Virus record (IMG/VR): IMGVR_UViG_3300006737_000052
Span: 1-47,726 of that record
Source of the DNA: a virus
Direction: 5' to 3' (one strand)
Length of the DNA stretch: 47,726 nt
A model generated the notes under the pieces. It was not told the origin of the DNA and did no database searches. It saw only the letters and a program-made list of their open reading frames with translations. Shown one piece after another: positions 7,823 to 16,011 of this stretch (its first letter is position 1; each line of letters begins with the position of its first letter). The position numbers and the translations under genes are program-made.

Positions 7823-9403
7823 GTGAGCAAGCTCGATACCCTAGTCGCCAGCCTTCCCTACACCCCTTCGGCCTACCAGGTGGCCATCGCGGAGTGGGTC
7901 ATCTCCGGTCGCGGAAACGCCGTGGTGGACGCCAAGGCGGGCGCGGGCAAGACCTCCACGCTCGTGGACATCATCGCTCCGCTGCTCGCAGGCACCGCGA
8001 CCTTCTGCGCGTTCAACAAGCACATCGCGAACGAGCTGGGCTCCAAGTTGCGCGGCACCTCCGTGCAGTGCAAGACCCTGCACGGCATTGGTTTCTCGGC
8101 CATCGGCTACTCCTACGGCAGCCGCCCTCGCGTCGACCAGTACAAGTACCGCAACCTCGTGCAGGACATGCTGACCGATATCTGCGAGCGGGGCCGCTTC
8201 GACGGTCGCGAGGCTTCGCAGGACATCGTCACCTCCGCGCTGGCGGACTCCGGCAGCGACAACACCATCCACCGCGCCGCCGCCGACCTGGTGTCCAAGA
8301 TCCGCACCGCGCTCGTGGACGTCAACGACTGGACCGCCATCCAGGCCTTGGCCCTGCACCACGGCATCACCCTGGAGTCCGCGTGGACTCCCGCCCTGCA
8401 CCTGGTGCTGCGCGCTGCGCTTCACTACGGCCTGCAGGCGGCCCGCCACACCGTGGACTTCGACGACATGGTCTGGGTTCCCAACGTGGACTCCAACGTG
8501 CGCCCCTACCAGTCCGACTGGGTCCTCGTGGACGAGTGCCAGGACCTCAACGCCGCGCAGCGCGGGCTGGCCCTGCAGTGCGTTCGCCGTGGCGGTCGTA
8601 TGCTCTTCGTTGGTGATCCCAACCAAGCCATCTACGGCTTCGCCGGGGCGGACTCCGAGTCCTTCCAGCGCATCATCGACGCCACCGACGCCGTGGTGCT
8701 GCCCCTCAACTTCTGCTACCGCTGCCCCAGCAAGGTCATCGAGCTGGCGCAGGCCATCGTGCCCGCCATCCAGGCCGCCCCCGGCGCTGCCGAGGGCACC
8801 ATCACCAACCTGCCCTACGGCAAGGTCGCGGACGTCGTCGAGGAGGGCGACATGGTCCTTTGCCGTCTGACGGCCCCTCTGGTGTCCTTGTGCCTCTCCC
8901 TCATCGGCTCCGGCGTTCCCGCACGAGTGAAGGGCCGGGACATCGGCAAGGGCCTCGTGAAGCTCCTTCGCAAGGCCCTGAAGCGCGCCCGCAAGACTGG
9001 CCGCCCCTCCACCCTGGCGGACGTGCCCGAGGCGCTTGAGGCGCAGATCACCGTCGAGCAGAAAAAGCTCGAAGCCAAGGGCCTGGAGGAGGACGACCTC
9101 AAGATTCAGGCGCTGCACGACCGCCGCGACGCCCTCCTCGCCATCTACAGCTGGGCGGAGGACGCGGAGACCGTCCAGGACTTGGAGCGCGCCATCGAGG
9201 AGCTGTTCGCGGACACCCGCGCCTCCGTGACTCTCTGCACGGTTCACCGCGCCAAGGGCCTGGAGTCCGATCGCGTCTTCATTCTCCAAGAGGAGAAGAT
9301 GCCCCTGCCCTTCGTCTCCAAGCCGTGGGAGGTCCAGCAGGAGTACAACCTGCGGTACGTGGCCTTGACCCGCGCCAAGAAGGAGCTGGTCTTCATTCGA
9401 TAG
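7823..9403 (+). CDS. UvrD/Rep-like superfamily 1 DNA helicase (second copy)
   Basis: 526-aa SF1 helicase paralogous to the one at 1252. Motifs: Walker A DAKAGAGKTST (36-46), DECQD in motif II, GDPNQAIYGFAGA in motif III, TVHRAKGLESDRVF, and YVALTRAKKELVF near the C-terminus. I place the start at GTG 7823 because GGAGG lies at 7814-7818; the in-frame extension back to 7754 would translate two hairpins. Codon choice differs clearly from the first copy: mostly C or G in third position, few AGA/AGG codons, and only about four GATC words by eye. That fits high expression or separate acquisition. Confidence 0.92.
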   Translation: MSKLDTLVASLPYTPSAYQVAIAEWVISGRGNAVVDAKAGAGKTSTLVDIIAPLLAGTATFCAFNKHIANELGSKLRGTSVQCKTLHGIGFSAIGYSYGSRPRVDQYKYRNLVQDMLTDICERGRFDGREASQDIVTSALADSGSDNTIHRAAADLVSKIRTALVDVNDWTAIQALALHHGITLESAWTPALHLVLRAALHYGLQAARHTVDFDDMVWVPNVDSNVRPYQSDWVLVDECQDLNAAQRGLALQCVRRGGRMLFVGDPNQAIYGFAGADSESFQRIIDATDAVVLPLNFCYRCPSKVIELAQAIVPAIQAAPGAAEGTITNLPYGKVADVVEEGDMVLCRLTAPLVSLCLSLIGSGVPARVKGRDIGKGLVKLLRKALKRARKTGRPSTLADVPEALEAQITVEQKKLEAKGLEEDDLKIQALHDRRDALLAIYSWAEDAETVQDLERAIEELFADTRASVTLCTVHRAKGLESDRVFILQEEKMPLPFVSKPWEVQQEYNLRYVALTRAKKELVFIR

Positions 9404-9408
9404 TAACG

Positions 9409-9450
9409 CCTGGGTTGCCGCCCCCCGGACGGGGGGTTACGGTTCCCAGG
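9409..9450 (+). promoter_or_regulatory. Extended hairpin after UvrD-2, before the SSB-like gene
   Basis: Nested inverted repeats: outer CCTGGG/CCCAGG, then CCG/CGG, then CCCCCC/GGGGGG around GGAC. There is no T-run, so it is either a weak terminator, an RNA-processing signal or a 5' leader structure of the 9518 gene. Confidence 0.45.
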
Positions 9451-9517
9451 TCCCGTTTGGTAGGACACCTGCCGATAGGAAGCAGGTTTGACGCGCTGCG
9501 GCGCAAGGAGAGATATC

Positions 9518-10141
9518 ATGGGTTTGTTTTCCAAAGGTGCTGACTCGTTGGGTGGTGGTAACCGGGCTCCCTGGTTCCACGGGAACGGCAAGGCTCTCAT
9601 CCGTCTGACGGCGGCTACGGCCAAGATCAACCGGTCCAACAAGGCGCAGACGGTCATCACCGCGAAGGTCATCGCCGCCGAGGAAGGCTGCGACCTGGTG
9701 CTGGGTCGGGAGTACGCCTACCGCTACGAGGCGGACGGTCGCTACCCGGAGTCGGATGCGGCAGAGTACCTGGGCTTCATTCTGGGCTTCGCGGGGCTTC
9801 GCCACGACTCCAACGACCTCTCGGTCTTGTTGGAAGGTCTGGGCCTGGACGCCAGCGACTACAATCTGGAGAGCGAGAAGGGTGTCGCCCTGGCAAAGAT
9901 CGACATCGATGAGAAGGTCACCGAGCTGCGCAACGAGCTGGAGTCAGGCGAGGGCGACGCTTGGAAAGACCGGGTTTGCGAGATCCGTCTTTACACCAAG
10001 AACGAGGGCGGCTACTGCAAGATGTACGCCAGCGCCATCCCGGCCTTCATGGTCGAGGACGGAGACCTGACCGAGAAGGGGGCAGCGGCTCTCGCCCGTA
10101 CAGGCTGGCGTTTCGGGGGAGCTGCTTCAGCCGCCGCCTAG
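9518..10141 (+). CDS. Candidate single-stranded DNA-binding protein
   Basis: 207-aa protein. The ATG at 9518 follows AAGGAGAG at ideal distance; the frame could extend to 9488 without a ribosome site. The first half is beta-rich with basic residues (ALIRLTAATAKINRSNK, TVITAKVIAAE), then an acidic segment, then KDRVCEIRLYTKNEGGYCKMYAS, and an alanine-rich tail. This layout (short MGLF leader, beta strands, internal variable part, second strand set) resembles phage proteins annotated as SSB-like. The place between a helicase and the DNA polymerase, its own leader hairpin and a strong terminator behind it suggest an abundant stand-alone product. The function is inferred. Confidence 0.6.
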   Translation: MGLFSKGADSLGGGNRAPWFHGNGKALIRLTAATAKINRSNKAQTVITAKVIAAEEGCDLVLGREYAYRYEADGRYPESDAAEYLGFILGFAGLRHDSNDLSVLLEGLGLDASDYNLESEKGVALAKIDIDEKVTELRNELESGEGDAWKDRVCEIRLYTKNEGGYCKMYASAIPAFMVEDGDLTEKGAAALARTGWRFGGAASAAA

Positions 10142-10171
10142 CACTTGAGACCTACCCATTTCGCTACCTGG

Positions 10172-10211
10172 CGGGGGCAAGGGCCGGAAGGACCTTGCCC
10201 CCGTTTTCTTT
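10172..10211 (+). terminator. Rho-independent terminator after the SSB-like gene
   Basis: An 11-bp GC-rich stem (CGGGGGCAAGG with CCTTGCCCCCG) around a ten-base loop, directly followed by TTTTCTTT. It ends the SSB-like transcript 12 bases before the polymerase start, so the polymerase depends on read-through or its own promoter. Confidence 0.9.
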
Positions 10212-10223
10212 CGGAGCCAAGCC

Positions 10224-12602
10224 ATGCTCAACGTGCCTAGTTGGATCGAGAACATAGACAGCTTCACGGTGCGCCCCCCGTATTACGGGCTGGGTGCCGT
10301 GGACCTTACCCAGCGCCCCGTCGTCGCCTTCGACACCGAGACCTACGCCATGCCCGTGCAGCGATTCCGCACCGGATCCGGGCGTGAGAAGATGTACATG
10401 CGGAGGAAGGCTCCGCGCCTGGTCTGCGCGACTTTCGCGGGCAGAGGCCGCAACACGCCCGTGCCGGAGAGCATCTCCCAGGCCGCTGCGGCGGGCCACG
10501 CCCTCGTCTACAGGGAAGGGGCGGCCTGGAAGGCAATCGTCGACCGTACCGGGGCGGAGGACGTCTTCCACGAGCTGCTAGAGGACGACAGGACGCTCCT
10601 CGTGGCCCACAACACCCCCTTCGACTTGGGCGTGGTAGCCAACGCCTGGCCCGTCCTTCTCCCGGCTGTGTTCCGCGCCCTACAACAGGACCGGGTGACG
10701 GACACCATGATCCGAGAGATGCTGCTCAAGACAGCCTTCGGGCAGATGCAGGACGACGGCACCGGGCGCGGCCCACGCTTCGGCTTGGCCGCCGTGGCGA
10801 AGGAGTACAACCTCGCAGACAGGTCCCACCAGAAGAAGGGCGGGGACGTGTGGCGCATCCGCTACCACGAGCTAGACGGCGTCCCTCTGCGGGACTGGCC
10901 GGAGGCCGCCGTGCAGTACGCGCTCGACGACGCGGTCGACGCCCTCATGATCTTGCTCCTACAGGCTCCGCTGGGCAAGGAGCGTCGGTCGGACCAGTTC
11001 TTCCCCGTCTCCACCCTTGAGGGAGGGATCATCAACGAGACGCCCCAGGTCCGGGCGCATTGGGCGCTGCACCTCATGGGGATGTGGGGCCTGCGCGTGG
11101 ACCCCGCGCTCTACGAGAGCTGGGGCAGAGAGATCGATAGCGCCGTCACCTACGCGAAGGCCGTGGCCCGCAAGGCGGGCTTCTTGCGCCCCAACGGGAC
11201 GATCAACAAGAAGAAGCTGCAGGAGTACGTGCGGGACGACTACGCCGCCCGTCGCCAGCCCTACCCGCTCACGCCCAAGGGCAACGAGGTCTTGGGTCAG
11301 ACAGGGGAACGCCCCGAGGATCTGAAGTACGTGTCGACCTCCAAGGAGGCCCTACTGGAGTGCAAGCGACTGACGGTGGAGTACGGCGGGGAGCAGGTCG
11401 AGGTGCTCCGCCTGTGGGGTGAAACAGCGTTCATGATCCGCATGCAGACCACCTACTACGAGCCCGCTGGCATGGGCAGAGATCACGCCATGCTCTACGA
11501 CTTCAACCCGATGGTGGCGACGGGCCGGACGTCGGGCCGCTCGCCCAACATGCAGAACCCCCCGAGGTCGGGATCGTTCCGCGAGCTGTTCGTCGCTCGC
11601 CCCGGCAAGGTGCTGTCCTCCGTCGACTACGCAGCGGAGGAGCTTCGGACCCTCGCCCAGATCCACTACTGGTGGTTCGGGTCGTCAGCTCTGCGGGACG
11701 CCTTCCTGGAGAAGGAGGACCCGCATGCCATGTTCGGCGCGATGCTGGCCGGGGAGACCTACGACGTCTTCAGGACCTGGAAGCGGAGTGAAGACAAGGC
11801 GAAGCGCAAGAGATTCAAGGATCTGCGGCAGGCTGCCAAGGCGGCCAACTTCGGCTACCCAGGTGGACTCGGTCCAGAGAAGTTCATCCAGTATGCCTGG
11901 GACACCTACCGCGTAGACCTGGCGGATGTCGCGGTCCTGACAGAGTTTGCTCCAGCTGTAGAGAGGTCCGACGAGGATCATAAGGCGCTGCAGATGCGAT
12001 ACGCCAAGGCGCTCAAGGCGCAGTGGCTTCGGCAGTGGGGCGAGGCCAAGAGGTACATGGACATGATCGGGGACGAGGTCCGCCACGCGGAAACCTTCAC
12101 CTACCTCCAGCCGGTCTCCTGGCGACAGCGTGGGGGCTGCTACTACACCTCTGGGAACAACACCGGTTTTCAAGGGCTGGCCGCAGACGCCGCGAAGGAG
12201 GCCTTGTGGCGCGTGGCGGCGTTGTGCTACCTCAAGCCCGAAGAGGCCGCCGCCGTCCTTCAGAACGCGCCCTGGCCTGACGACGTCGATGCTACCGTGG
12301 TGACGCGCTGGGGGAGCAAGCTACACGGCTGCCGCCCGGTGCTCTTCATCCACGACGAGATCTTGGTGGAAGGCCCGGAGGAGACGGCCCACCTGTGGGC
12401 AACCGCCCAGGCCGAGGTCATGTCCGCCGCCGCGCAGATATACACGCCCGACGTCCCCCAGATCGCAGAGGAGGCCATCATGCGGAGATGGTACAAAGGT
12501 GCAGAACCTGTGTGGCAGACCCCCTGCGGATCGCGTTACGAGGACAAGGAACAGATCCCAGCGGGAGAGAAGAGCAAGCTCGTACCCTGGGAACCATCCT
12601 AA
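10224..12602 (+). CDS. A-family DNA polymerase with 3'-5' exonuclease
   Basis: 792-aa replicative polymerase without the 5'-nuclease domain of bacterial Pol I. The exonuclease domain has DTE (Asp37, Glu39), HNTPFDLG and YALDDAVD. In the polymerase domain, motif A is SSVDYAAEELR (Asp468), the O-helix is RQAAKAANFGYPGG (Arg535, Lys539, Phe543) and motif C is HDE (710-712). Phe543 sits where E. coli Phe762 discriminates against dideoxynucleotides. The position of E. coli Tyr766 is Gly547, a departure from the classical motif. The start is ATG 10224 with CGGAG upstream. It follows a terminator and precedes a RuvC-like gene by 12 bases. Confidence 0.95.
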   Translation: MLNVPSWIENIDSFTVRPPYYGLGAVDLTQRPVVAFDTETYAMPVQRFRTGSGREKMYMRRKAPRLVCATFAGRGRNTPVPESISQAAAAGHALVYREGAAWKAIVDRTGAEDVFHELLEDDRTLLVAHNTPFDLGVVANAWPVLLPAVFRALQQDRVTDTMIREMLLKTAFGQMQDDGTGRGPRFGLAAVAKEYNLADRSHQKKGGDVWRIRYHELDGVPLRDWPEAAVQYALDDAVDALMILLLQAPLGKERRSDQFFPVSTLEGGIINETPQVRAHWALHLMGMWGLRVDPALYESWGREIDSAVTYAKAVARKAGFLRPNGTINKKKLQEYVRDDYAARRQPYPLTPKGNEVLGQTGERPEDLKYVSTSKEALLECKRLTVEYGGEQVEVLRLWGETAFMIRMQTTYYEPAGMGRDHAMLYDFNPMVATGRTSGRSPNMQNPPRSGSFRELFVARPGKVLSSVDYAAEELRTLAQIHYWWFGSSALRDAFLEKEDPHAMFGAMLAGETYDVFRTWKRSEDKAKRKRFKDLRQAAKAANFGYPGGLGPEKFIQYAWDTYRVDLADVAVLTEFAPAVERSDEDHKALQMRYAKALKAQWLRQWGEAKRYMDMIGDEVRHAETFTYLQPVSWRQRGGCYYTSGNNTGFQGLAADAAKEALWRVAALCYLKPEEAAAVLQNAPWPDDVDATVVTRWGSKLHGCRPVLFIHDEILVEGPEETAHLWATAQAEVMSAAAQIYTPDVPQIAEEAIMRRWYKGAEPVWQTPCGSRYEDKEQIPAGEKSKLVPWEPS

Positions 12603-12614
12603 GGGTAGGAAACC

Positions 12615-13106
12615 ATGGACGTGGTTGCTATTGATCCGGCTGCGAGCAGATACGCCTACGCTATCTTCCACGACGGCGAGCTTATTCAGTGCGGCTACGA
12701 GTACAAGGCCGCTGCTCTATCTCGCGTAATAGATCCCAACCGCGTCTACGTCTGGGTCCTAGAGGTCCCGCGAAACTACGGAAGGTTCGCGGTGGCCCAC
12801 AAGGACCTGGACCGGCTCCGCCGCGTCTTGAAGAAGATCAAGAGCAACGCGGTTAGACCCCAGGACAAGGTCGTCCACTTCGCTCCGTCCGCGTGGAAGG
12901 GCAACGTGCCCAAGAAGATCCATCACAAGCGCCTGTGGGAGATCTTGACCGAGCAGGAGAAAAGGCGTTTGCCGGATCAGCCGGGTACGTTAGACTACGC
13001 GCACGATATACATGACGCCGTAGCTTTAGGTGCTACCTATCTGGAGCGAATGGGGCGAGGCGGAAAGAAGAGGAGAACTACCCATGCGAAAAGGCTCGAC
13101 TCGTGA
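12615..13106 (+). CDS. RuvC-like Holliday-junction resolvase/nuclease
   Basis: 163-aa protein with an RNase H-like RuvC fold signature: VVAIDPA at the N-terminus (Asp7), LEVP (Glu50), and the C-terminal acidic pair in HDIHDAVALG (Asp131, Asp134). These match the four-acid active site of RuvC-type nucleases that cut branched DNA. The C-terminus is basic (GKKRRTTHAKR). It starts at ATG with GGGTAGGAAACC upstream. The 3' end overlaps the next gene by 23 bases. Expected role: resolving replication or recombination branches before packaging. Confidence 0.8.
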   Translation: MDVVAIDPAASRYAYAIFHDGELIQCGYEYKAAALSRVIDPNRVYVWVLEVPRNYGRFAVAHKDLDRLRRVLKKIKSNAVRPQDKVVHFAPSAWKGNVPKKIHHKRLWEILTEQEKRRLPDQPGTLDYAHDIHDAVALGATYLERMGRGGKKRRTTHAKRLDS

Positions 13107-13494
13107 TTCTACTGGAGGATCGCTGCTTCTCGGCGTGACCGTTCCTGTCCCCTTCATCGGAGGCAACTTCAAGTGGATGGTGGGCAGGATCTTGAGAGGC
13201 GGGTCCGCTGGCCACCCGCTGGGAGATCCCGCGAAGTATCGATGGAAGAGAGAGCGAGACGAGTACGTCCTTCGACCCGTCGAGAGCGCCCCTGCAATCG
13301 CCATGTTCCGCAGGAACGGCCAGTGGAGAATCCGCTTCGAGACCGAGGCCCTCCAGGGCGACACCTATCTCTTCGACCAGGAACACCTCGACGAGCCCAT
13401 CTACACCCCCGTGGCGGTCGTGTACGCCATGACCGTTGCGACCTACCCCAAGCTACGAGACGCCGCTATGAAGCGGATCATGGAGGGATCATGA
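13084..13494 (+). CDS. Hypothetical protein, 136 aa
   Basis: Unrecognised. I chose ATG 13084, which has AGAGGAG seven bases upstream, although the frame is open to 13030. Inside are a glycine-rich start, a basic segment (KYRWKRERDEY) and a beta-like RIRFETEALQGDTYLF. Its stop overlaps the following ATG (ATGA), so it is coupled to the 13491 gene. It shares an operon with the polymerase and RuvC genes, so a replication-linked role is possible but unproven. Confidence 0.7.
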   Translation: MRKGSTRDSTGGSLLLGVTVPVPFIGGNFKWMVGRILRGGSAGHPLGDPAKYRWKRERDEYVLRPVESAPAIAMFRRNGQWRIRFETEALQGDTYLFDQEHLDEPIYTPVAVVYAMTVATYPKLRDAAMKRIMEGS

Positions 13495-14063
13495 GCAACG
13501 ACTACGCACCCCTGCACATCCCGCCCGCATCTATCTACCTGGGCAAGGCAGATCCTTCGGACTGGCGACACTTCTCCCCGCAGCAACAGAGAATCCTGCG
13601 CGGCGTGTTCGCGGGCCGCGTCATCCCGCTACGCACGGGAAAGATCAAGAACAACCAGTACATTCCCAGCTGGCTTGAGATCTTCGGAAGCGTCGATGAG
13701 GCCAGAAAAGCGTTAGGCACCGAGATCTTTGAGGGCGTTCTCAAGATCACCGTAGACCACGTCAGCATTAAGCTCGCAGGGGTGCAGTGCCGCAACAGCA
13801 GCAAGTCGGGAACGGGCTACGCCCAGTTCGGAAAGACCGAGACCTTACTGCGCCAGATGCCTGCTCGATTTACCTGGGACGACCTGTTGGCCACCAAGAA
13901 GGGATCGACATCGGAGGTCCGTCGGATGTCTATCCGGTCCATCGCAGCAACCCTGTATCTGCACATCGTCGCAGGCAACATCGAGTACATCCCCAACCAG
14001 CACCGCCCGGAGAACGCCAGCTTTCGCAAGATCTCGGCGTTCTTCGACGTCCCCAGCCTCTAG
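13491..14063 (+). CDS. Hypothetical protein, 190 aa
   Basis: Unrecognised soluble protein. The ATG overlaps the previous stop. It has a QQQRILRGVFAGRVIPLRTGKIKNN region that could be basic or DNA-contacting, a helix pair with DEARKALGTEIFEG, and an arginine-rich SEVRRMSIRSI region. No catalytic motif is visible. It is followed by GTG 14073 after nine bases containing AGGAGC. Confidence 0.7.
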   Translation: MSNDYAPLHIPPASIYLGKADPSDWRHFSPQQQRILRGVFAGRVIPLRTGKIKNNQYIPSWLEIFGSVDEARKALGTEIFEGVLKITVDHVSIKLAGVQCRNSSKSGTGYAQFGKTETLLRQMPARFTWDDLLATKKGSTSEVRRMSIRSIAATLYLHIVAGNIEYIPNQHRPENASFRKISAFFDVPSL

Positions 14064-14072
14064 GAGCAGCCC

Positions 14073-14555
14073 GTGAGCAACTTCGCCATACAAACGATCT
14101 TCTCTGACTCCGTGCTTGGAGTAATCAGATCTGTTCTTCTTGCAGCCGTGCCAGACCAGTGGGACTGGATCCCTGCGACGGTCATCACCATCATCTCCGT
14201 GGTCGACGACATCGATGCCCTCGACGACTTCAGCGGATCTGAAAAGTTCAACGCCGTGGTGGACGCCGTGGTGGACGCCCTGGACAGCGCCGACGACATC
14301 CCTGGATGGTCCTCCCTGCCGGAAGCTAGTCGGGACGGGCTCATCGAAGGTGTCGCAGAGATCGTGGTGTTCTCCATGCGGGCTGCTGAAGCAGACGGCG
14401 TACCGGGAGAGGACGCACGAGTTCGCTTCGCAGACGCTCTACGAAGCCTAACGCTGTCGATCCTAGACCTGGTCGACGTCTTCGAGAAGCAGACCTCTGT
14501 CCCCAACGCCTTGGACCAGGTCGGAGCTAAGGTGGCGGCCATCCTAGAGGGCTAG
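14073..14555 (+). CDS. Acidic hypothetical protein, 160 aa
   Basis: Strongly acidic, helix-rich protein with repeated valine-aspartate runs (FNAVVDAVVDALDSADD). No membrane helix is long enough to be certain, though residues 12-42 are hydrophobic. The GTG start has AGGAGC upstream. It is the last gene before a clear terminator, so it closes this transcription unit. An acidic DNA mimic would fit the composition, but nothing specific supports that. Confidence 0.65.
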   Translation: MSNFAIQTIFSDSVLGVIRSVLLAAVPDQWDWIPATVITIISVVDDIDALDDFSGSEKFNAVVDAVVDALDSADDIPGWSSLPEASRDGLIEGVAEIVVFSMRAAEADGVPGEDARVRFADALRSLTLSILDLVDVFEKQTSVPNALDQVGAKVAAILEG

Positions 14556-14578
14556 GAACGGACTCCGCAGACCTTACG

Positions 14579-14608
14579 CCCCCGGTCCATCTAGGATCGG
14601 GGGTTTTT
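14579..14608 (+). terminator. Rho-independent terminator
   Basis: CCCCCGGTCC pairs with GGATCGGGGG (one G-T wobble) around a five-base loop, followed by TTTTT. It lies 24 bases after the stop of the 14073 gene. Confidence 0.9.
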
Positions 14609-14699
14609 GTTGTTGCTGCATGTCAAACCCCCTAAGACACACTCCTCGGAGCGAGAGGCATGTCGCCTTCGCCTTCGGGAGCCACGCGGAGGTTTCGTT

Positions 14700-14906
14700 A
14701 TGCCTACCAGAGTACGAGTATCCTTTGAGCTTACGGTGCGAGAGGGAGCCGATCTCTCCCAAATACTGGACGCCCTGCACGACGCCGTGCCAGACCTAGC
14801 CGCGTGCATGCACGCCTACGGAGTACCGATCTGCGAGGAAGAGGCCGAGGAGACCGCCTGCGTCGTAGACATTACCCCTCGTGGCTCCAACCGAGAGGAG
14901 GTCTGA
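14700..14906 (+). CDS. Small acidic hypothetical protein, 68 aa
   Basis: Short protein beginning at ATG 14700 behind GGAGG (14688-14692). The frame could extend to 14607, but that would run into the terminator T-run. The first 20 residues look like a beta strand (TRVRVSFELTV), then a helix. It contains Cys in ACMHAYGVPIC. Its stop overlaps the next ATG (TGATG). Confidence 0.7.
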   Translation: MPTRVRVSFELTVREGADLSQILDALHDAVPDLAACMHAYGVPICEEEAEETACVVDITPRGSNREEV

Positions 14907-15523
14907 TGGACCAGCAAAACAGCACGATCTTGGCTGCCCTGGAGTCCGGCTGGGAGGCCATCCGCAAGCACCAGCCCGACATCCCCCCTGTGCGGATCAT
15001 CTTGGCGAGCGGCATGCAGCGAGGTGTCTACAAGAAGCGCGGGCACTGGTGGGCCAAGCAGTGGCGCGAGGGTGAGGAGGAAGCCCACGAGGTCTTGATC
15101 GCGGGCGAGCGCCTCGCAGACGGGGCGGAGCAGGTCTTCACAACGCTCATGCATGAGGCAGCCCACGCCCTGGCCTTTGCTCGCGAGATCAAAGACGTAT
15201 CCAGGCAGAACAGGTACCACAACACGCGCTTCAAGGCGTTTGCCGAGGAGATCGGCTGCGTGGTGGAGAAGAACGACCGCTTCGGGCACGTCACCACCGG
15301 GCCCAGCCCCGTGGCCTGGGAGCTGTACTCCGAGGAGATCCACGCCTTGGAGAAGGCCATCGGGAAGACCTACCGGGTCCGAGCCGCGCCCAAAGCCGCT
15401 CCGAAGAGGGAGACGCCCAAGACCTGCACCCTGTCCTGCCAGTGCGGCAGAAAGATCCGTGTGATGACGGAGCAGGACAACGACGAGATCCTCTGCCTTC
15501 TTTGCGACACCCTTTTCGAGTAG
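14906..15523 (+). CDS. SprT-like zinc metalloprotease with C-terminal zinc ribbon
   Basis: 205-aa SprT-family protein. The active-site helix is HEAAH (83-87), with the third ligand probably His105 in RYHNTRFK, followed by FAEEIG as in SprT/Spartan domains. A C-terminal zinc ribbon is formed by CQC and CLLC pairs. Spartan-type proteases cleave proteins crosslinked to DNA. In a phage replication operon the job may be clearing such adducts or degrading host DNA-bound proteins; that is inference. The start is ATG 14906, coupled to the previous gene, with AGGAGG upstream. Confidence 0.85.
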   Translation: MDQQNSTILAALESGWEAIRKHQPDIPPVRIILASGMQRGVYKKRGHWWAKQWREGEEEAHEVLIAGERLADGAEQVFTTLMHEAAHALAFAREIKDVSRQNRYHNTRFKAFAEEIGCVVEKNDRFGHVTTGPSPVAWELYSEEIHALEKAIGKTYRVRAAPKAAPKRETPKTCTLSCQCGRKIRVMTEQDNDEILCLLCDTLFE

Positions 15524-15532
15524 GAGCACGCC

Positions 15533-15769
15533 GTGGGAACACACATCAAACAGATCGACCCCGAGAACGGAACGTACACCCTGGAGGAGATGCAGAGGCT
15601 GGTCGGCGGATACGTCGAGGCTCACCCACTGGGGGACGGAGAGCATGTCCTGTTGGTCAACGAGGACGCGGCTCTGCAGGGCCTCCCGGTTAACAGTCTG
15701 GTCTCCGCCCTCCTGGGGCTGGAGATCCGAGGAGACGCGGCCATCGTCAAGCGGGAGCAGATAGAATGA
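15533..15769 (+). CDS. DUF3846-like protein, 78 aa
   Basis: Small protein matching the pattern I know from DUF3846: TLEEMQRLVGGYVEAHPL, then LVNEDAALQGLPVN, then a GDAAIV ending. Function unknown; the family is common in actinobacteria and phages. The GTG start follows GAGCACGCC. The stop overlaps the following ATG. Confidence 0.75.
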   Translation: MGTHIKQIDPENGTYTLEEMQRLVGGYVEAHPLGDGEHVLLVNEDAALQGLPVNSLVSALLGLEIRGDAAIVKREQIE

Positions 15770-16011
15770 AGTGCCCAAACTGCGGACACCACACATGGCA
15801 CGTCGACCGCAGCGTGCATGAGGAAGCCAACGACCACCACAAGATCTGCAACGCCGGGGGCATTAGGAAGGTCCGGCGAGTCCTTGCCCACCACGGTATG
15901 GAGGACAGCACCGCGTGGCACTTCCGAAGGCGCAAGTGCCGCAGGTGCGGCGAGGTAGGCTACTTCGTAGAGATGCCTCTGCCCGATCTACCTCAAGAGA
16001 AGGAGATGTAG
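15766..16011 (+). CDS. Zinc-ribbon protein, 81 aa
   Basis: Starts with CPNCG (residues 3-7) and has a second CRRCG near residue 60, so it should bind one zinc in a ribbon. The segment between them is rich in His and Arg. It overlaps the preceding stop (ATGA). It is the last plus-strand gene of the block; its 3' end overlaps by 19 bases the 3' end of the minus-strand metallophosphoesterase. Confidence 0.75.
   Translation: MKCPNCGHHTWHVDRSVHEEANDHHKICNAGGIRKVRRVLAHHGMEDSTAWHFRRRKCRRCGEVGYFVEMPLPDLPQEKEM

Noticed and set aside
7841-9289. Minus-strand open frame of 482 codons
   Set aside because: Antisense to the second UvrD helicase, whose complete motif set fixes the true strand; a by-product of G/C-rich third codon positions.
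14816-15796. Minus-strand open frame of 326 codons
   Set aside because: Antisense to the SprT-like and DUF3846-like genes, which carry recognisable motifs.
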